From Candidatus Scalindua rubra (GTDB taxonomy: Bacteria; Planctomycetota; Brocadiia; Brocadiales; Scalinduaceae), in contig MAYW01000020.1 of NCBI GenBank assembly GCA_001723765.1, forward strand, positions 1-44,345: a stretch of DNA of 44,345 bases, read 5' to 3'. Shown in pieces: positions 26,483 to 35,741 of this stretch. How positions within the stretch are numbered: the first letter of the stretch is position 1; each line of letters opens with the position of its first letter. The position numbers and the translations under genes are program-made. The notes below the pieces were generated by a model. It did no database searches and was not told the origin of the DNA. It saw only the letters and a program-made list of their open reading frames with translations.

Positions 26483-28427
26483 TCAAGAATTTAACATAAC
26501 ACCCTTTTGACTTTGTAATGTTCTTCTCGCAATATCCCCTAATATAACTTCCCATTTTGGTTCGTACTCAGAATCACCAATACCATAGAGACGAACAAAC
26601 TCTTCATTATGTGAATCAGCACAGTACTTTGAAAAGTCTTTTAGAATAGTATTAATGGTTTTATAAAAATCGACTACCGTGTCGCAACAGACAGCACGTT
26701 TTTTTTAGGGAACACAATGCTTCAGGATTGGCCTCCTTACTATGTTCACCAACATATACAATAATTGGTACCCTTGTAGCAGCAGCTTGAACAATAGTGG
26801 TAGAAAGACTATCAATTATATATAAAGCAGGTTTGTGAATTATAGACATCAATGGCTTACTCTCAATCTGAATATATGGAAAGTCCTGCACTAGTTTTTT
26901 ATAGAGACTATATTCTTTAAAACCAGGAGGCACTTTAAAAACAAATTGATTAGAAGGATATTTCTCAAATAACTTCAATATTTTCATATGAAGCCTAAAG
27001 TACCAGGTGTCAGTATAATGTAATCCTCCAGGATAATAGGTTATATTCCTTTTAAAATCATTACATATATAGTAAATAACCCGTGTTCCTTTCCCAGTTT
27101 TTGAAATTGCACGATGCTTAAAAATATTTCTTACAAGTAGAGAGCCTGCCGGAATAATATTAACCTTATATTTTTCGGAATACTTCAAGAAAAACTTTTT
27201 GACTCCTTGTCCCCACATAATATAGTAACTCTCAGGAACTTGTTCAAAATCTCGTATAAAGACATTTGGAACCTCTAAAAGACCGTATCCTCCTCCTCCA
27301 TGCTGAACCATAGCGAAGGGAATTCCACAATCCCTGACTGCCTTCATCATCATTCCTTCGCGTACAGTCTTTATTCCGCCATTACTAAACACTACATCCG
27401 GAGCTATCTCACGCAAAACCGCCCTAGTCTTGTGATATACAGCATAACCTTCCGGAACAATATTTGTAAGAAAGAATTTTATCCGTGATTCTATCACTGG
27501 AAACCAGCTAATCCTCTTATCAGCACAAAGGGAAGTCAATTGTTTAAAAAGTGATGACTGTCCTCTATTATCTTCACACATCTGATCAGGGGTTATTCCA
27601 CTCCAATTAACTTTATGAGTTTGCCCCTTATTCAAGCAAAGGACTCTTTCAGAGGTAACAAACAACTTGCCATACACAGGCGACTTCTTAAATCCACTCC
27701 ATATCCAAACATTACACATATTTAAAACTTGAGCCATATTTAGCAATTCGTGCAGGTCATACGCTGGATTGATGCCCAAAACTGTATATTTCTTTTCTGT
27801 TTCTACAATATGAATCTGTTTTCTCCTTTTTTTCACTGTGATCATCTTCTTATACAGTTTACCGAGTATTACTAAAGAGTCTTTCAAAATCGCATTATAT
27901 CCTCCTGAAGCAATAGGGTCAGCAATAGGGTAAGCAATTGTCGGAACTAATAATTGTGATGCTACTATTGGTAATAACGCACTATATATGGATTTATTGG
28001 AAAAAAGCGCTTCATCAAAATATTCTTTAGTGTTTTTGGCATAATATATCTGAGTCGGATTTATTCTTCGGATTGCCTGTTCAAGAATATAAACCCTACT
28101 GACAATACTATCCAAAAGAATTTTGAATCTGTCGATCTGATAAAAAGCAAGACGAAAACCATTATCTTTTAGTGAAATATGTTTGCCGTGAAGATAACTA
28201 TCAATCAGTGTAGCAAAATCTCTAGCACGCTGAAAATTATTCTGGCCGAGCTGACTCAATTCCTGTGAACTGATAAAATCTTCAGGTACATAAGTTTTTA
28301 AACCGGAATTCTTAAAAGCTATCAGAGCCTGAGGCGTTACCAATAATAAATGAGTATCTCGATTCTCATTCTTTACAAATTTAAACAATTGTGTCGTAAC
28401 ATCCTCAATAATTAACAACTTTGACAT
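26483..28427 (-). pseudogene. GT-B-like surface-carbohydrate protein with 3' frameshift
   Basis: The open frame (26661-28427, 588 residues) has SNGGIKTVREGMMMKA, MVQHGGGGYG, FVFKVPPGF and YIIDSLSTTIVQAAATRVPI, a GT-B-like surface polysaccharide pattern similar to the 24357 gene. It ends abnormally as SLKKTCCLLRHGSRFL. If one T is removed from the T8 run at 26699-26706 (minus strand A8), the frame continues as LKKRAVCCDTVVDFYK to EYEPKWEVILGDIA and stops at 26483, adding about 60 plausible residues. So the natural C-terminus is probably lost by one base. Function: probably a glycosyltransferase for surface sugar, unproven. Confidence 0.72.
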
Positions 28428-28432
28428 GCTTG

Positions 28433-30499
28433 TTAACCTTGTTTAATTTCTATTTTGCTATTTTTTTGAAGTTCCATGAAGAATTTGTACGCAAAATCAA
28501 AACTCATTCCCGTTTCAAAAGCAATCTGAGAAATTGTTCTTTTCCCATCGATGAGAAAGAAAAACCTATGAATAGCCTTTTTTGCTTTAGGGTTACTAAG
28601 AAATAGTTTTTTCAAGCTACCTATTTTGCTTAACTGAGGAATTCCTTCGTACTTGCGAACAGGTATAAAATCTATATCTATCATCCTAATAATTTCAAGC
28701 ACTAACTCTCTTACCTGTCTCAAACTCTGAGGAGAAATAATATCAGGAGTATCCAAGCTGGAGTGGTATTCTTTGAAAGGAAATCTTGAAATAGAAATTG
28801 AAGGTATTTCAACACCTGGTGCCTGCAATCCACGCTCATCATTGCCATAACCCTCAATTTCCAAGAAGGAAAATTCTGAATATTTCAACATAAGCTTTTT
28901 AAATGCCAACTGTGTACAAATATCCAGCCTTGTATTCCCATTGATAGATTTCATAAACATCAAATCACCACTCGTTCCTACAGAATCAAAAACGATTCCC
29001 CACTTTAAGAAAGGAATAAGATTTTCATTCTGACTAAGATACGTGTATATTCCGACTGTTTCAGGCAAAAAAATGAAACGCATGGTATGATTAAACTTTT
29101 TCTCCATCTTCTGTATCTTTGATATCAAGTCTATGGCAACCGCAATCCCAGACAGGTTATCATTACATTGTCCCGGATGATCTAAGTGAAGAGGGATAAT
29201 AATACTATCTTTTCTTTCCCCTTCGATTGTGTACTCACCTATCTTTAATTCTCCATTTGTCCTTTCACAACATAATTCCACTTGGTAATGATCCCATTTT
29301 AGTTTAGAAAGTGAATTATGGGGTAGGCAAATTGACCAGTTGTTATCATAGTAGTGTGTGTAGTAAGGAATTGCATCGGGATGTCTTGGATCTGTTTTGA
29401 TATGTTTCAGAAGTTCATCTTTACTTATTTCACCTTCAAATGGTTTTGAACCTGCCACAATATGAAGTGGATGAAGGTCAAGATCAAATAACAAATCTCC
29501 ATTTGGGGAAAATATTTTTCCACCATTGTTCGACCACTTTTCAGGAATAGTCCAATCCCATACTTTCAAACCTGTTGGATAAGAACTTATTTTTAAAGGA
29601 ATGTATTCACCAATCTTATTGAGACTCCAATCGTAATCATCACTCAATAAAGTCCTATTCTTAAGCCATAATTCGTAAATAAAGTCCTTTGTATGGAAAA
29701 CTCCAGGTTTCCGAGTAGCTACATATTTTCTTGATGTCGTCTTTTTTATTAAGAACTCATTATCCTTTCTTAGCTCCTCAATGATACAATCTACCATAGG
29801 CTTTGATCTTAGTAATCGTGTAATTGAATTGCCTAGCACCCCTTTATTGATCATACCCTTCTTTTCCAAAACATCTTCCGCAATATTAAAGTCCGTTGGA
29901 TACCCATCATATCTCCTTAGTGTTGTATTTTTTATAGGATTTTTTTTGCCAGACTCATCTATTAAGAAAGCATTAGGAAATTCATAGACAAATCGGTAAG
30001 GAACTCCAAACATAATCTCTGCAACGTGAAACATTGTTACTACATTGTAATCAACGCCAATCATTAAGATTGCTGTATTATTATCGTAAAGTACTTTATA
30101 CGAACTATCCTCTCCCCAGCTTGTTTGATTGGGACACTTCAATATTTTCTCAGAAAGATATCCTTTAACGGCAAGTGGACTGAATAGATTCCGACTTACA
30201 ATAGTCCCTTTTCTTTTACGGAAATATTCTGTTAGATAACCCATTTTTGAAGGTGTATTTTTCACATCATAGATTATCTCCTCTCCCTGATGCAAAATAT
30301 CCCAATTAAACACGGGCATAACTATAGTACCACTAACTCCTACCGCTTCTTCGATAGCCAGTATTACACCCTCAGCGTTTTTTTCAACAGTCCCAAGGCT
30401 TGAAAAAGCGCTTTGAACCATTACTGTGTCTCCTTCTTTGAGACCCAGATTTGAAAGTGTTGCAATAATATTCTGAATTGAAATACAAACTTTATCCAC
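28433..30499 (-). CDS. AAC(3)-type acetyltransferase fused to a DUF4910/M28-like metallopeptidase
   Basis: A 688-residue fusion. Residues about 1-255 are an aminoglycoside 3-N-acetyltransferase-like domain: LGLKEGDTVMVQSAFSSLG, GTIVMPVF, TPSKMGYLTEYFR, and H158 in TMFHVAE. Residues about 270-610 are a DUF4910/DUF2172-type peptidase-like domain with likely zinc ligands H441/D447 (DHPGQCNDNLSG), E480 (LPETVG) and H579 (EYHSSLDT). The last 70 residues resemble a winged-helix end (TISQIAFETGMSFDFA). The two enzymes are usually separate genes. Start is GTG at 30499 with no good ribosome-binding site; no ATG is nearby. It precedes the frameshifted GT-B gene by five bases. It may N-acetylate and hydrolyse an amino-acyl sugar, but this is speculation. 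Confidence 0.85.
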   Translation of the reverse strand: MDKVCISIQNIIATLSNLGLKEGDTVMVQSAFSSLGTVEKNAEGVILAIEEAVGVSGTIVMPVFNWDILHQGEEIIYDVKNTPSKMGYLTEYFRKRKGTIVSRNLFSPLAVKGYLSEKILKCPNQTSWGEDSSYKVLYDNNTAILMIGVDYNVVTMFHVAEIMFGVPYRFVYEFPNAFLIDESGKKNPIKNTTLRRYDGYPTDFNIAEDVLEKKGMINKGVLGNSITRLLRSKPMVDCIIEELRKDNEFLIKKTTSRKYVATRKPGVFHTKDFIYELWLKNRTLLSDDYDWSLNKIGEYIPLKISSYPTGLKVWDWTIPEKWSNNGGKIFSPNGDLLFDLDLHPLHIVAGSKPFEGEISKDELLKHIKTDPRHPDAIPYYTHYYDNNWSICLPHNSLSKLKWDHYQVELCCERTNGELKIGEYTIEGERKDSIIIPLHLDHPGQCNDNLSGIAVAIDLISKIQKMEKKFNHTMRFIFLPETVGIYTYLSQNENLIPFLKWGIVFDSVGTSGDLMFMKSINGNTRLDICTQLAFKKLMLKYSEFSFLEIEGYGNDERGLQAPGVEIPSISISRFPFKEYHSSLDTPDIISPQSLRQVRELVLEIIRMIDIDFIPVRKYEGIPQLSKIGSLKKLFLSNPKAKKAIHRFFFLIDGKRTISQIAFETGMSFDFAYKFFMELQKNSKIEIKQG

Positions 30500-30729
30500 G
30501 GATAGAAGATTAAAGCATTGTACGAAATCTGTGAAAAAAGGATTTAAATAGGAAGATGAAGTTTCTGGTAATTAGTTTTTGTTGTTGAAAGTTATTGCTT
30601 AAATAAGTTTAAGGTGTTGCCCGAACAACCCTAAATAAGCAGTTCGATTGGGAAATGAACAATACACAAATATTTGAAAATTTGCATTCCGTAACATAAA
30701 CTAATTAGTACTGTATCGTAGAAAACTAT

Positions 30730-31626
30730 TCATATATTTTGGATTTTTTCTGCTTCGCTAACAAATGCTGAAGCCATTATGTGGCCTCGCCAATTTGTCG
30801 GATCCTCAATATAAAGACTTAGCTTCTTAAAAAGATCAGGGTTCACTGTCTCAAATTGAGGAGGAAGAACATGGAAATGATAAAAATAATTCTCTTTCCA
30901 ACAAAAATTCCACCTCTCAATGACTTCACATATATTCAATGGGTTATGAAATTTTTTAATAATACCATTTTTCAAATAGGTCGATTTTGGAGCAATCTTT
31001 TCATCAGCTAAAATTCCAAAACGCTCTTTAAAAAAATGGTCAACTTTCATTCCAAACTCTTGAGGTAAATCAACACCCGCCAATAGGGTATTAAGTATGA
31101 AATCATAACTAAAGGTATTAAAAGAATAACAGGAAAACAACTCGTTTCTAAATTCTACAACCAAAATCCCTCCGTTTTTAAGTTTTTTGTTAAGGTTACT
31201 CATCGCTTTATTATCGTCATATAAATGAGTAAAAACACCGACTGCAATGACGAAATCGAAAACTCCGTCAGGCAAAGTATCCATATTTTCAATATCACCA
31301 ATTTGAACCAATTCGGGATTTAGTCCATGTTCTTTTAAGACCTTTCTGCCTTGCTCAACCATCTTCTTTGAAAAATCAATTCCAAACATCTCACATCCGA
31401 ATTCTTTAATAAGCAAAGCCATAGGCACACAAGCCCCACAACCAATATAAAGAACTCTTTGCGGACTGTGCCGTCTGATTAGATCACGTATAATATCAAA
31501 TCTTTTCTGATTACCTGGATATCCTTCGTAATCTTTGTCGTATGTGAAGATATATCTCTCAACATTTTCATCGTATTTTTTTATACAATTTTCTTTATAC
31601 TGATCTGCCTTTTCAGCTTCTAACAT
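30730..31626 (-). CDS. Class I SAM-dependent methyltransferase
   Basis: A protein of about 298 residues with motif I VLYIGCGACVPMALLI, acidic FGIDFSKKM after strand 2, and FDFVIAVGVFTHL as motif IV, then LKNGGILVVEF. It is an O- or N-methylase of the small-molecule type, acceptor unknown. I take the ATG at 31626 rather than the GTG two codons upstream; neither has a clear ribosome-binding site. It lies between the radical SAM gene and the fusion gene, with 230 bp of non-coding sequence downstream, which may mark an operon break or promoter. No other motifs are seen. Confidence 0.8.
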   Translation of the reverse strand: MLEAEKADQYKENCIKKYDENVERYIFTYDKDYEGYPGNQKRFDIIRDLIRRHSPQRVLYIGCGACVPMALLIKEFGCEMFGIDFSKKMVEQGRKVLKEHGLNPELVQIGDIENMDTLPDGVFDFVIAVGVFTHLYDDNKAMSNLNKKLKNGGILVVEFRNELFSCYSFNTFSYDFILNTLLAGVDLPQEFGMKVDHFFKERFGILADEKIAPKSTYLKNGIIKKFHNPLNICEVIERWNFCWKENYFYHFHVLPPQFETVNPDLFKKLSLYIEDPTNWRGHIMASAFVSEAEKIQNI

Positions 31627-31668
31627 AAACACACTACAAGTAATTTTTTTCTATTACTAAAATACACG

Positions 31669-33072
31669 TCAATATTCGTCTTTATAGTTATTAAAATCTT
31701 CCACAAAGTATTCAAGCAATTCTTTTACTCTTTTCTTGGGTAGATGTGGCATTTCCAAAGCAACTTCTTTATGGAGGTTTGCTTTTGAATCAAACCCTTT
31801 TATATAACCTTTTTTAAGTGAGACATCATAAAGCTCAGTACCAAGAAAAGGGGTAAAATAGAAGGCAGCAATTGCAGGTGGATTTACTATTCGATTAAAC
31901 TTAATCGTTTCCATAATATCCTCTTCAGTTTCATCGGGCAAACCGAACATATAGTTAGCAGTCATCCTGATCTTGTATTTTCGGGCGATACGAAAAGAAT
32001 CCACGATTTTCGCTTTCGATACGTATTTATGCAATACTTGCTTTCTAATTTTCTCACTCCCACTTTCTACACCGATTGATATGTTATCACATCCAGCCAT
32101 ACCAAGTAATTTCATTTTATCTTCGTTAATAGTTTCAGCACCAGTCTGTATCAGAAAAGGAAGATCAATATGTTTCTTATAGAGTTTTGCAAAGGTTTCC
32201 AAAGTGTTAAACTTCATTCCTGATAGAAAGTCAGTATCACCAAAATGTATCAGATTTAAATTATATTGACTAGCCTTATCTATAATCTCTTTTATAACGT
32301 GTTCTGGTGTCTTAAAACGATGATATTTTCCCAATCCCTTTTGTGCCTTTCGAAGCTCTGGAGCAACACAAAAAGAGCATATCTTCATACAGCCTCTGCT
32401 AAATTCAAAAGAACCATTTCTATATACCTTTCCCTTGTAAGCTCTAAATAAATGTCGGTTATCAAAAGGCTTCCAATTTTGTTCGGGAACCTCATTCATA
32501 TCAATCAATGGGCGCATAGGATTTTTAATAACACGCCCATTTTCTTTTACCCAAAGATTTGGGATGTTATTAAACGGCTTTTGACTTGCAATAGCATTAC
32601 ACAAATCAACAGTAACATCCTCTCCTTCACCAAGGCATATCATATCAATTCCATCCACAGCAATTAAAACTTCCGGGGCAGTAATAGCCATTATCCCACC
32701 TGCTACAAGTGGAACATTTGTACATTTTTTTAATTCTTTTATGACATTTACGGCTGTTGTATAATTCCTTTCAAGTACAGTTACTGCAATAAGATCAGGA
32801 GGAAATCTATGAATAGTCTCTTTAACAATATCTTCAAGTGGCCTAATATCTAATTCTCCAATATAATCCTCTATCCCTGATTTTTTAACAGTTCCTTTCT
32901 TTTCCGAAAAATGTATATCCGTTTTAAACTCATTCCCCATGAATGTTGTATCAAAAACTCTTACATCATGTCCTGACTTTTCTACACTCGAACATAGTAC
33001 TGCGCCAGCCATTGGAATTCTTAAGACTGTTTCTCTGTTTGGATATACAAACAGTACATTCGTTCTTTTCAT
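31669..33072 (-). CDS. B12-binding-domain radical SAM protein
   Basis: A 467-residue radical SAM enzyme. The N-terminal B12-binding-like domain runs to about 185 (NVLFVYPNRE, LVAGGIMAITAPE, ICLGEGE). The radical core has SRGC228-MKI-C232-SF-C235, then FGDTDFLSG and SIGVESGSEKIRKQVL. Family members act in C-methylation, ring contraction or similar chemistry on sugars, lipids or peptides. Its start overlaps the stop of the cytidylyltransferase gene by ATGA, a strong hint that both work on the same sugar pathway. The substrate is unknown. Confidence 0.85.
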   Translation of the reverse strand: MKRTNVLFVYPNRETVLRIPMAGAVLCSSVEKSGHDVRVFDTTFMGNEFKTDIHFSEKKGTVKKSGIEDYIGELDIRPLEDIVKETIHRFPPDLIAVTVLERNYTTAVNVIKELKKCTNVPLVAGGIMAITAPEVLIAVDGIDMICLGEGEDVTVDLCNAIASQKPFNNIPNLWVKENGRVIKNPMRPLIDMNEVPEQNWKPFDNRHLFRAYKGKVYRNGSFEFSRGCMKICSFCVAPELRKAQKGLGKYHRFKTPEHVIKEIIDKASQYNLNLIHFGDTDFLSGMKFNTLETFAKLYKKHIDLPFLIQTGAETINEDKMKLLGMAGCDNISIGVESGSEKIRKQVLHKYVSKAKIVDSFRIARKYKIRMTANYMFGLPDETEEDIMETIKFNRIVNPPAIAAFYFTPFLGTELYDVSLKKGYIKGFDSKANLHKEVALEMPHLPKKRVKELLEYFVEDFNNYKDEY

Positions 33073-33626
33073 AAATCTATTTCTTTCGCTGCCAGGTTGT
33101 TTTCAGATTGTTTTAAATCGTCAAGAGTATGGATATTAGTACAATTATCCGTTATGGTACCAACAGTACCTAATCTATTATTTAACATAGCTTCTGCTTT
33201 CATAATTTTTAAAGAACCATTGACAAAACCCTTTCCGTCAACTGTAATTACTTCATCATAACCTTTTTCTATAGTGTAATTAATAGCTTCTTCAAGTCTT
33301 ACCTTCCTATCTGGGTGATCAGGTTGAATTCCGATTACGTAAGTTATAGAAGGATCGTTGAGTACCTTAAGTGCATGAAGATAGACTTCGGACACCGGCG
33401 CTTCTCCAGCAAGCTCAGAACCTCTCCTAATTACTTCAACTCCTTGCGCAAAAGCGTATGCTTCTATTTCTTCAGAATCAGTTGATACATAAACATTCTT
33501 AATAAGATTACATTCTTTCGCAGTCTTGAGAGAATAATAAATCATTGGCCTTCCATGAATAAGTTGCATATTTTTGTTTGGAAGTCTTTTCGACCCACCT
33601 TTTGCAGGGATAATAGCAATTATCAT
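33069..33626 (-). CDS. NeuA-type CMP-nonulosonate cytidylyltransferase
   Basis: A compact 185-residue cytidylyltransferase. It begins MIIAIIPAKGGSKRLPNKNM, the intact CTP-binding signature, with HGRPMIYYSL and VYVSTDSEEIEAYA following. Length is somewhat below typical NeuA (about 220-230) but the end shows no sign of a frameshift. It would activate the acid made by the NeuB at 34705. Coupled by overlap to the radical SAM gene. It differs from the NeuA-like genes at 4556 and 11718, so it may serve a different acid. Confidence 0.85.
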   Translation of the reverse strand: MIIAIIPAKGGSKRLPNKNMQLIHGRPMIYYSLKTAKECNLIKNVYVSTDSEEIEAYAFAQGVEVIRRGSELAGEAPVSEVYLHALKVLNDPSITYVIGIQPDHPDRKVRLEEAINYTIEKGYDEVITVDGKGFVNGSLKIMKAEAMLNNRLGTVGTITDNCTNIHTLDDLKQSENNLAAKEIDL

Positions 33627-33742
33627 ATTAATTTTCTTTTTTTGTCTTAGTAACTAAAAGTTTTTCCATGTATGTCTACTAATTTTGTTAACTAACATCC
33701 TAATTATCATACTTTTTTTGTTTTCTATTCGCATTTAAAAAC

Positions 33743-34708
33743 TTAAGTTAATGACTTCAAATAATCAGCAAGTTTTTTTGCCATAAATTCTCTAGCATCT
33801 ACGATAGATTCTACTGTTGATCCCGCAATATGAGGAGTTATTATAAGATTCTCATGTGTCTTGGCATATTTTATCAAGGAGTGATCAGCCAAGTTATCAT
33901 CCCATTCTCCATTAATAACATCCAATCCTGCACCCCCAACTTGACCTGTCTTTAATGCATCAAGAAGGGCTTCTTCATCGATAATACCACCTCGGCTAGT
34001 ATTAATAATGATAATTCCTGGCTTCATTTTATAAAAAACTTCGTGTGAAATTAATCCGCGAGTTTCTTTTGTTAAATGAATATGAATAGTCAAAACGTCG
34101 GAATCTGAGAGTAAAGTATCTAAACCTACTTGTCTTACATTTGAATCACTAAGATGATGAATATCATAGGCAATAATATGCATCCTAAAACCTTTGCCAA
34201 TTTTAGCCATCATTTTGCCAAGACGGCCATAACCCATAATACCTAGTGTTTTTCCCATCAGTTGATGCCCTGCAAAATGCTGTCTTGCCCAAAAACCATT
34301 TTTAGCTGCCTCAAAGGCCCAAGGTAATCTCCTTATTAATGAAAGTATTAAACACCATGTCATCTCAGCTGTTGCCGTGAAGTTGTCAAGCAATGTATAT
34401 TCCTTTGCAATATCCAGGACCGCAATCCCTTTTTCAATGGCAAAGTCTACATCAATGTGATCAGTACCTGTACTTGGTGTAGCAATAACTCTTAAACGTT
34501 TTGCTCTTTCCAGCACTTTAGCATCGGTCTTAATATGAGCAGAGGCAAAATAAGCATCATAATGGTCAATGCATTCCAGGAGATTCTCATACTTCGCTTC
34601 TTGATAATCTATATCTGCAATATCTTCAAGAACTCGTAATGCATCAGATTTAAACCACAATTTATCATTGCAAAGAACCTTCCATCTATGACTACAACTT
34701 CGTTTCAC
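33743..34708 (-). CDS. D-2-hydroxyacid dehydrogenase
   Basis: A 321-residue NAD-dependent dehydrogenase of the D-isomer 2-hydroxyacid family. The nucleotide fold is LGIMGYGRLGKMMAK (about 154-168), and catalytic residues are R in NTSRGG, E in VINGEWD and H in TPHIAG. It oxidises or reduces alpha-hydroxy/keto acids. It starts with GTG overlapping the NeuB stop (GTGA), so it belongs to this operon; a role on a keto-acid related to the nonulosonic acid or a precursor is an inference. A second member of the family lies at 42242. Confidence 0.85.
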   Translation of the reverse strand: MKRSCSHRWKVLCNDKLWFKSDALRVLEDIADIDYQEAKYENLLECIDHYDAYFASAHIKTDAKVLERAKRLRVIATPSTGTDHIDVDFAIEKGIAVLDIAKEYTLLDNFTATAEMTWCLILSLIRRLPWAFEAAKNGFWARQHFAGHQLMGKTLGIMGYGRLGKMMAKIGKGFRMHIIAYDIHHLSDSNVRQVGLDTLLSDSDVLTIHIHLTKETRGLISHEVFYKMKPGIIIINTSRGGIIDEEALLDALKTGQVGGAGLDVINGEWDDNLADHSLIKYAKTHENLIITPHIAGSTVESIVDAREFMAKKLADYLKSLT

Positions 34709-35718
34709 TCTTCTATGGCCTCTGATGTAATAATTTCACCCATTTTTATTTTTCTCTTTGCTACGTGTCCAATTACCAAGTTTTCTTCCCCTACTTTAAA
34801 CCCTTTTGCCGGTCTTACCCACGTTACATCTTTTATGTTTATAGTTTCACCGGAAATTATGTCTCTATTAGCAGCAATGCTTCTCCTCGCGCCAATAAAT
34901 AATTGCCTTTCTACAGGCATTGAAACTTTCTTATAATCACCAAGCATTACCTCAACCGCTCTAATTTGGCTGACCATCTCTTTAAATTCTTTTGGATCTG
35001 CAGATATTTGGTGGTCTTTAAAAGATTGCCCTTCTTTTCTGTATGTAAAATGTTTTTCAATCACACGAGCACCGAGAGATACTGCTACAACACAACTTAA
35101 AATATCCTGGGTGTGATCTGAATAACCAATAAAAAGATCAAAATGGTCTTGTAGGAATTTTATAGAAAGAAGATTCAAATCATATTTCGTTGCAGGATAA
35201 GCTGAAATACAATGCAAAAGAACAAGATAATTTTTCAACGAATCAAAATTGCCATGTTTTCGTATAATCTCAACTGTTTTCTCTAGTTCATTCAGTTCAA
35301 TTAAACCTGTAGATATCAAAATAGGCTTACCTTTTTTAGCTATATGTTTTAAAAGAGGCCAAAATGTATTATCACCAGAAGATATTTTATATGCAGGAAC
35401 AAAATTTTCCACCGCAGTAGCACTTTCCAAATCAAACGGTGTAGTAAAAAATATCAAACCGTGCTCCCTGGCATGATCAGACAATTCTTTAAATTGAGCG
35501 TAAGTTAATTCAAACTTTCTAAGTTGTTTAAATCTCTCATCTTCAGTAACTGATACATAATGTTCTGTTTGAAAAGTTTGAAACTTTACGGCATCTGCAC
35601 CTATTTCAGCAGCTTGTTCAATCATCATTTTAGCTAAATCAAAGTTACCCTCGTGGTTATTGCCGATTTCAGCAACAATGAGAACTTTCTCACTAATATT
35701 AAAATCTGAAATTTTCAT
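34705..35718 (-). CDS. neuB: NeuB-type nonulosonic acid synthase (second copy)
   Basis: A 337-residue sialic acid synthase family protein with VLIVAEIGNNHEG at the start, AVKFQTFQTEHY, FFTTPFD, HCISAYPA, GYSDHT and EKHFTYRKEG. The C-terminal SAF domain begins ARRSIAANRDI. Compared with the NeuB at 14489 it is clearly divergent, so the two probably make different acids or use different hexose substrates. It starts at ATG 35718 and overlaps the downstream dehydrogenase. The second nonulosonate module is built around it. Confidence 0.9.
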   Translation of the reverse strand: MKISDFNISEKVLIVAEIGNNHEGNFDLAKMMIEQAAEIGADAVKFQTFQTEHYVSVTEDERFKQLRKFELTYAQFKELSDHAREHGLIFFTTPFDLESATAVENFVPAYKISSGDNTFWPLLKHIAKKGKPILISTGLIELNELEKTVEIIRKHGNFDSLKNYLVLLHCISAYPATKYDLNLLSIKFLQDHFDLFIGYSDHTQDILSCVVAVSLGARVIEKHFTYRKEGQSFKDHQISADPKEFKEMVSQIRAVEVMLGDYKKVSMPVERQLFIGARRSIAANRDIISGETINIKDVTWVRPAKGFKVGEENLVIGHVAKRKIKMGEIITSEAIEE

Positions 35719-35741
35719 CTCTTTGCATTCTATCAGTTACC

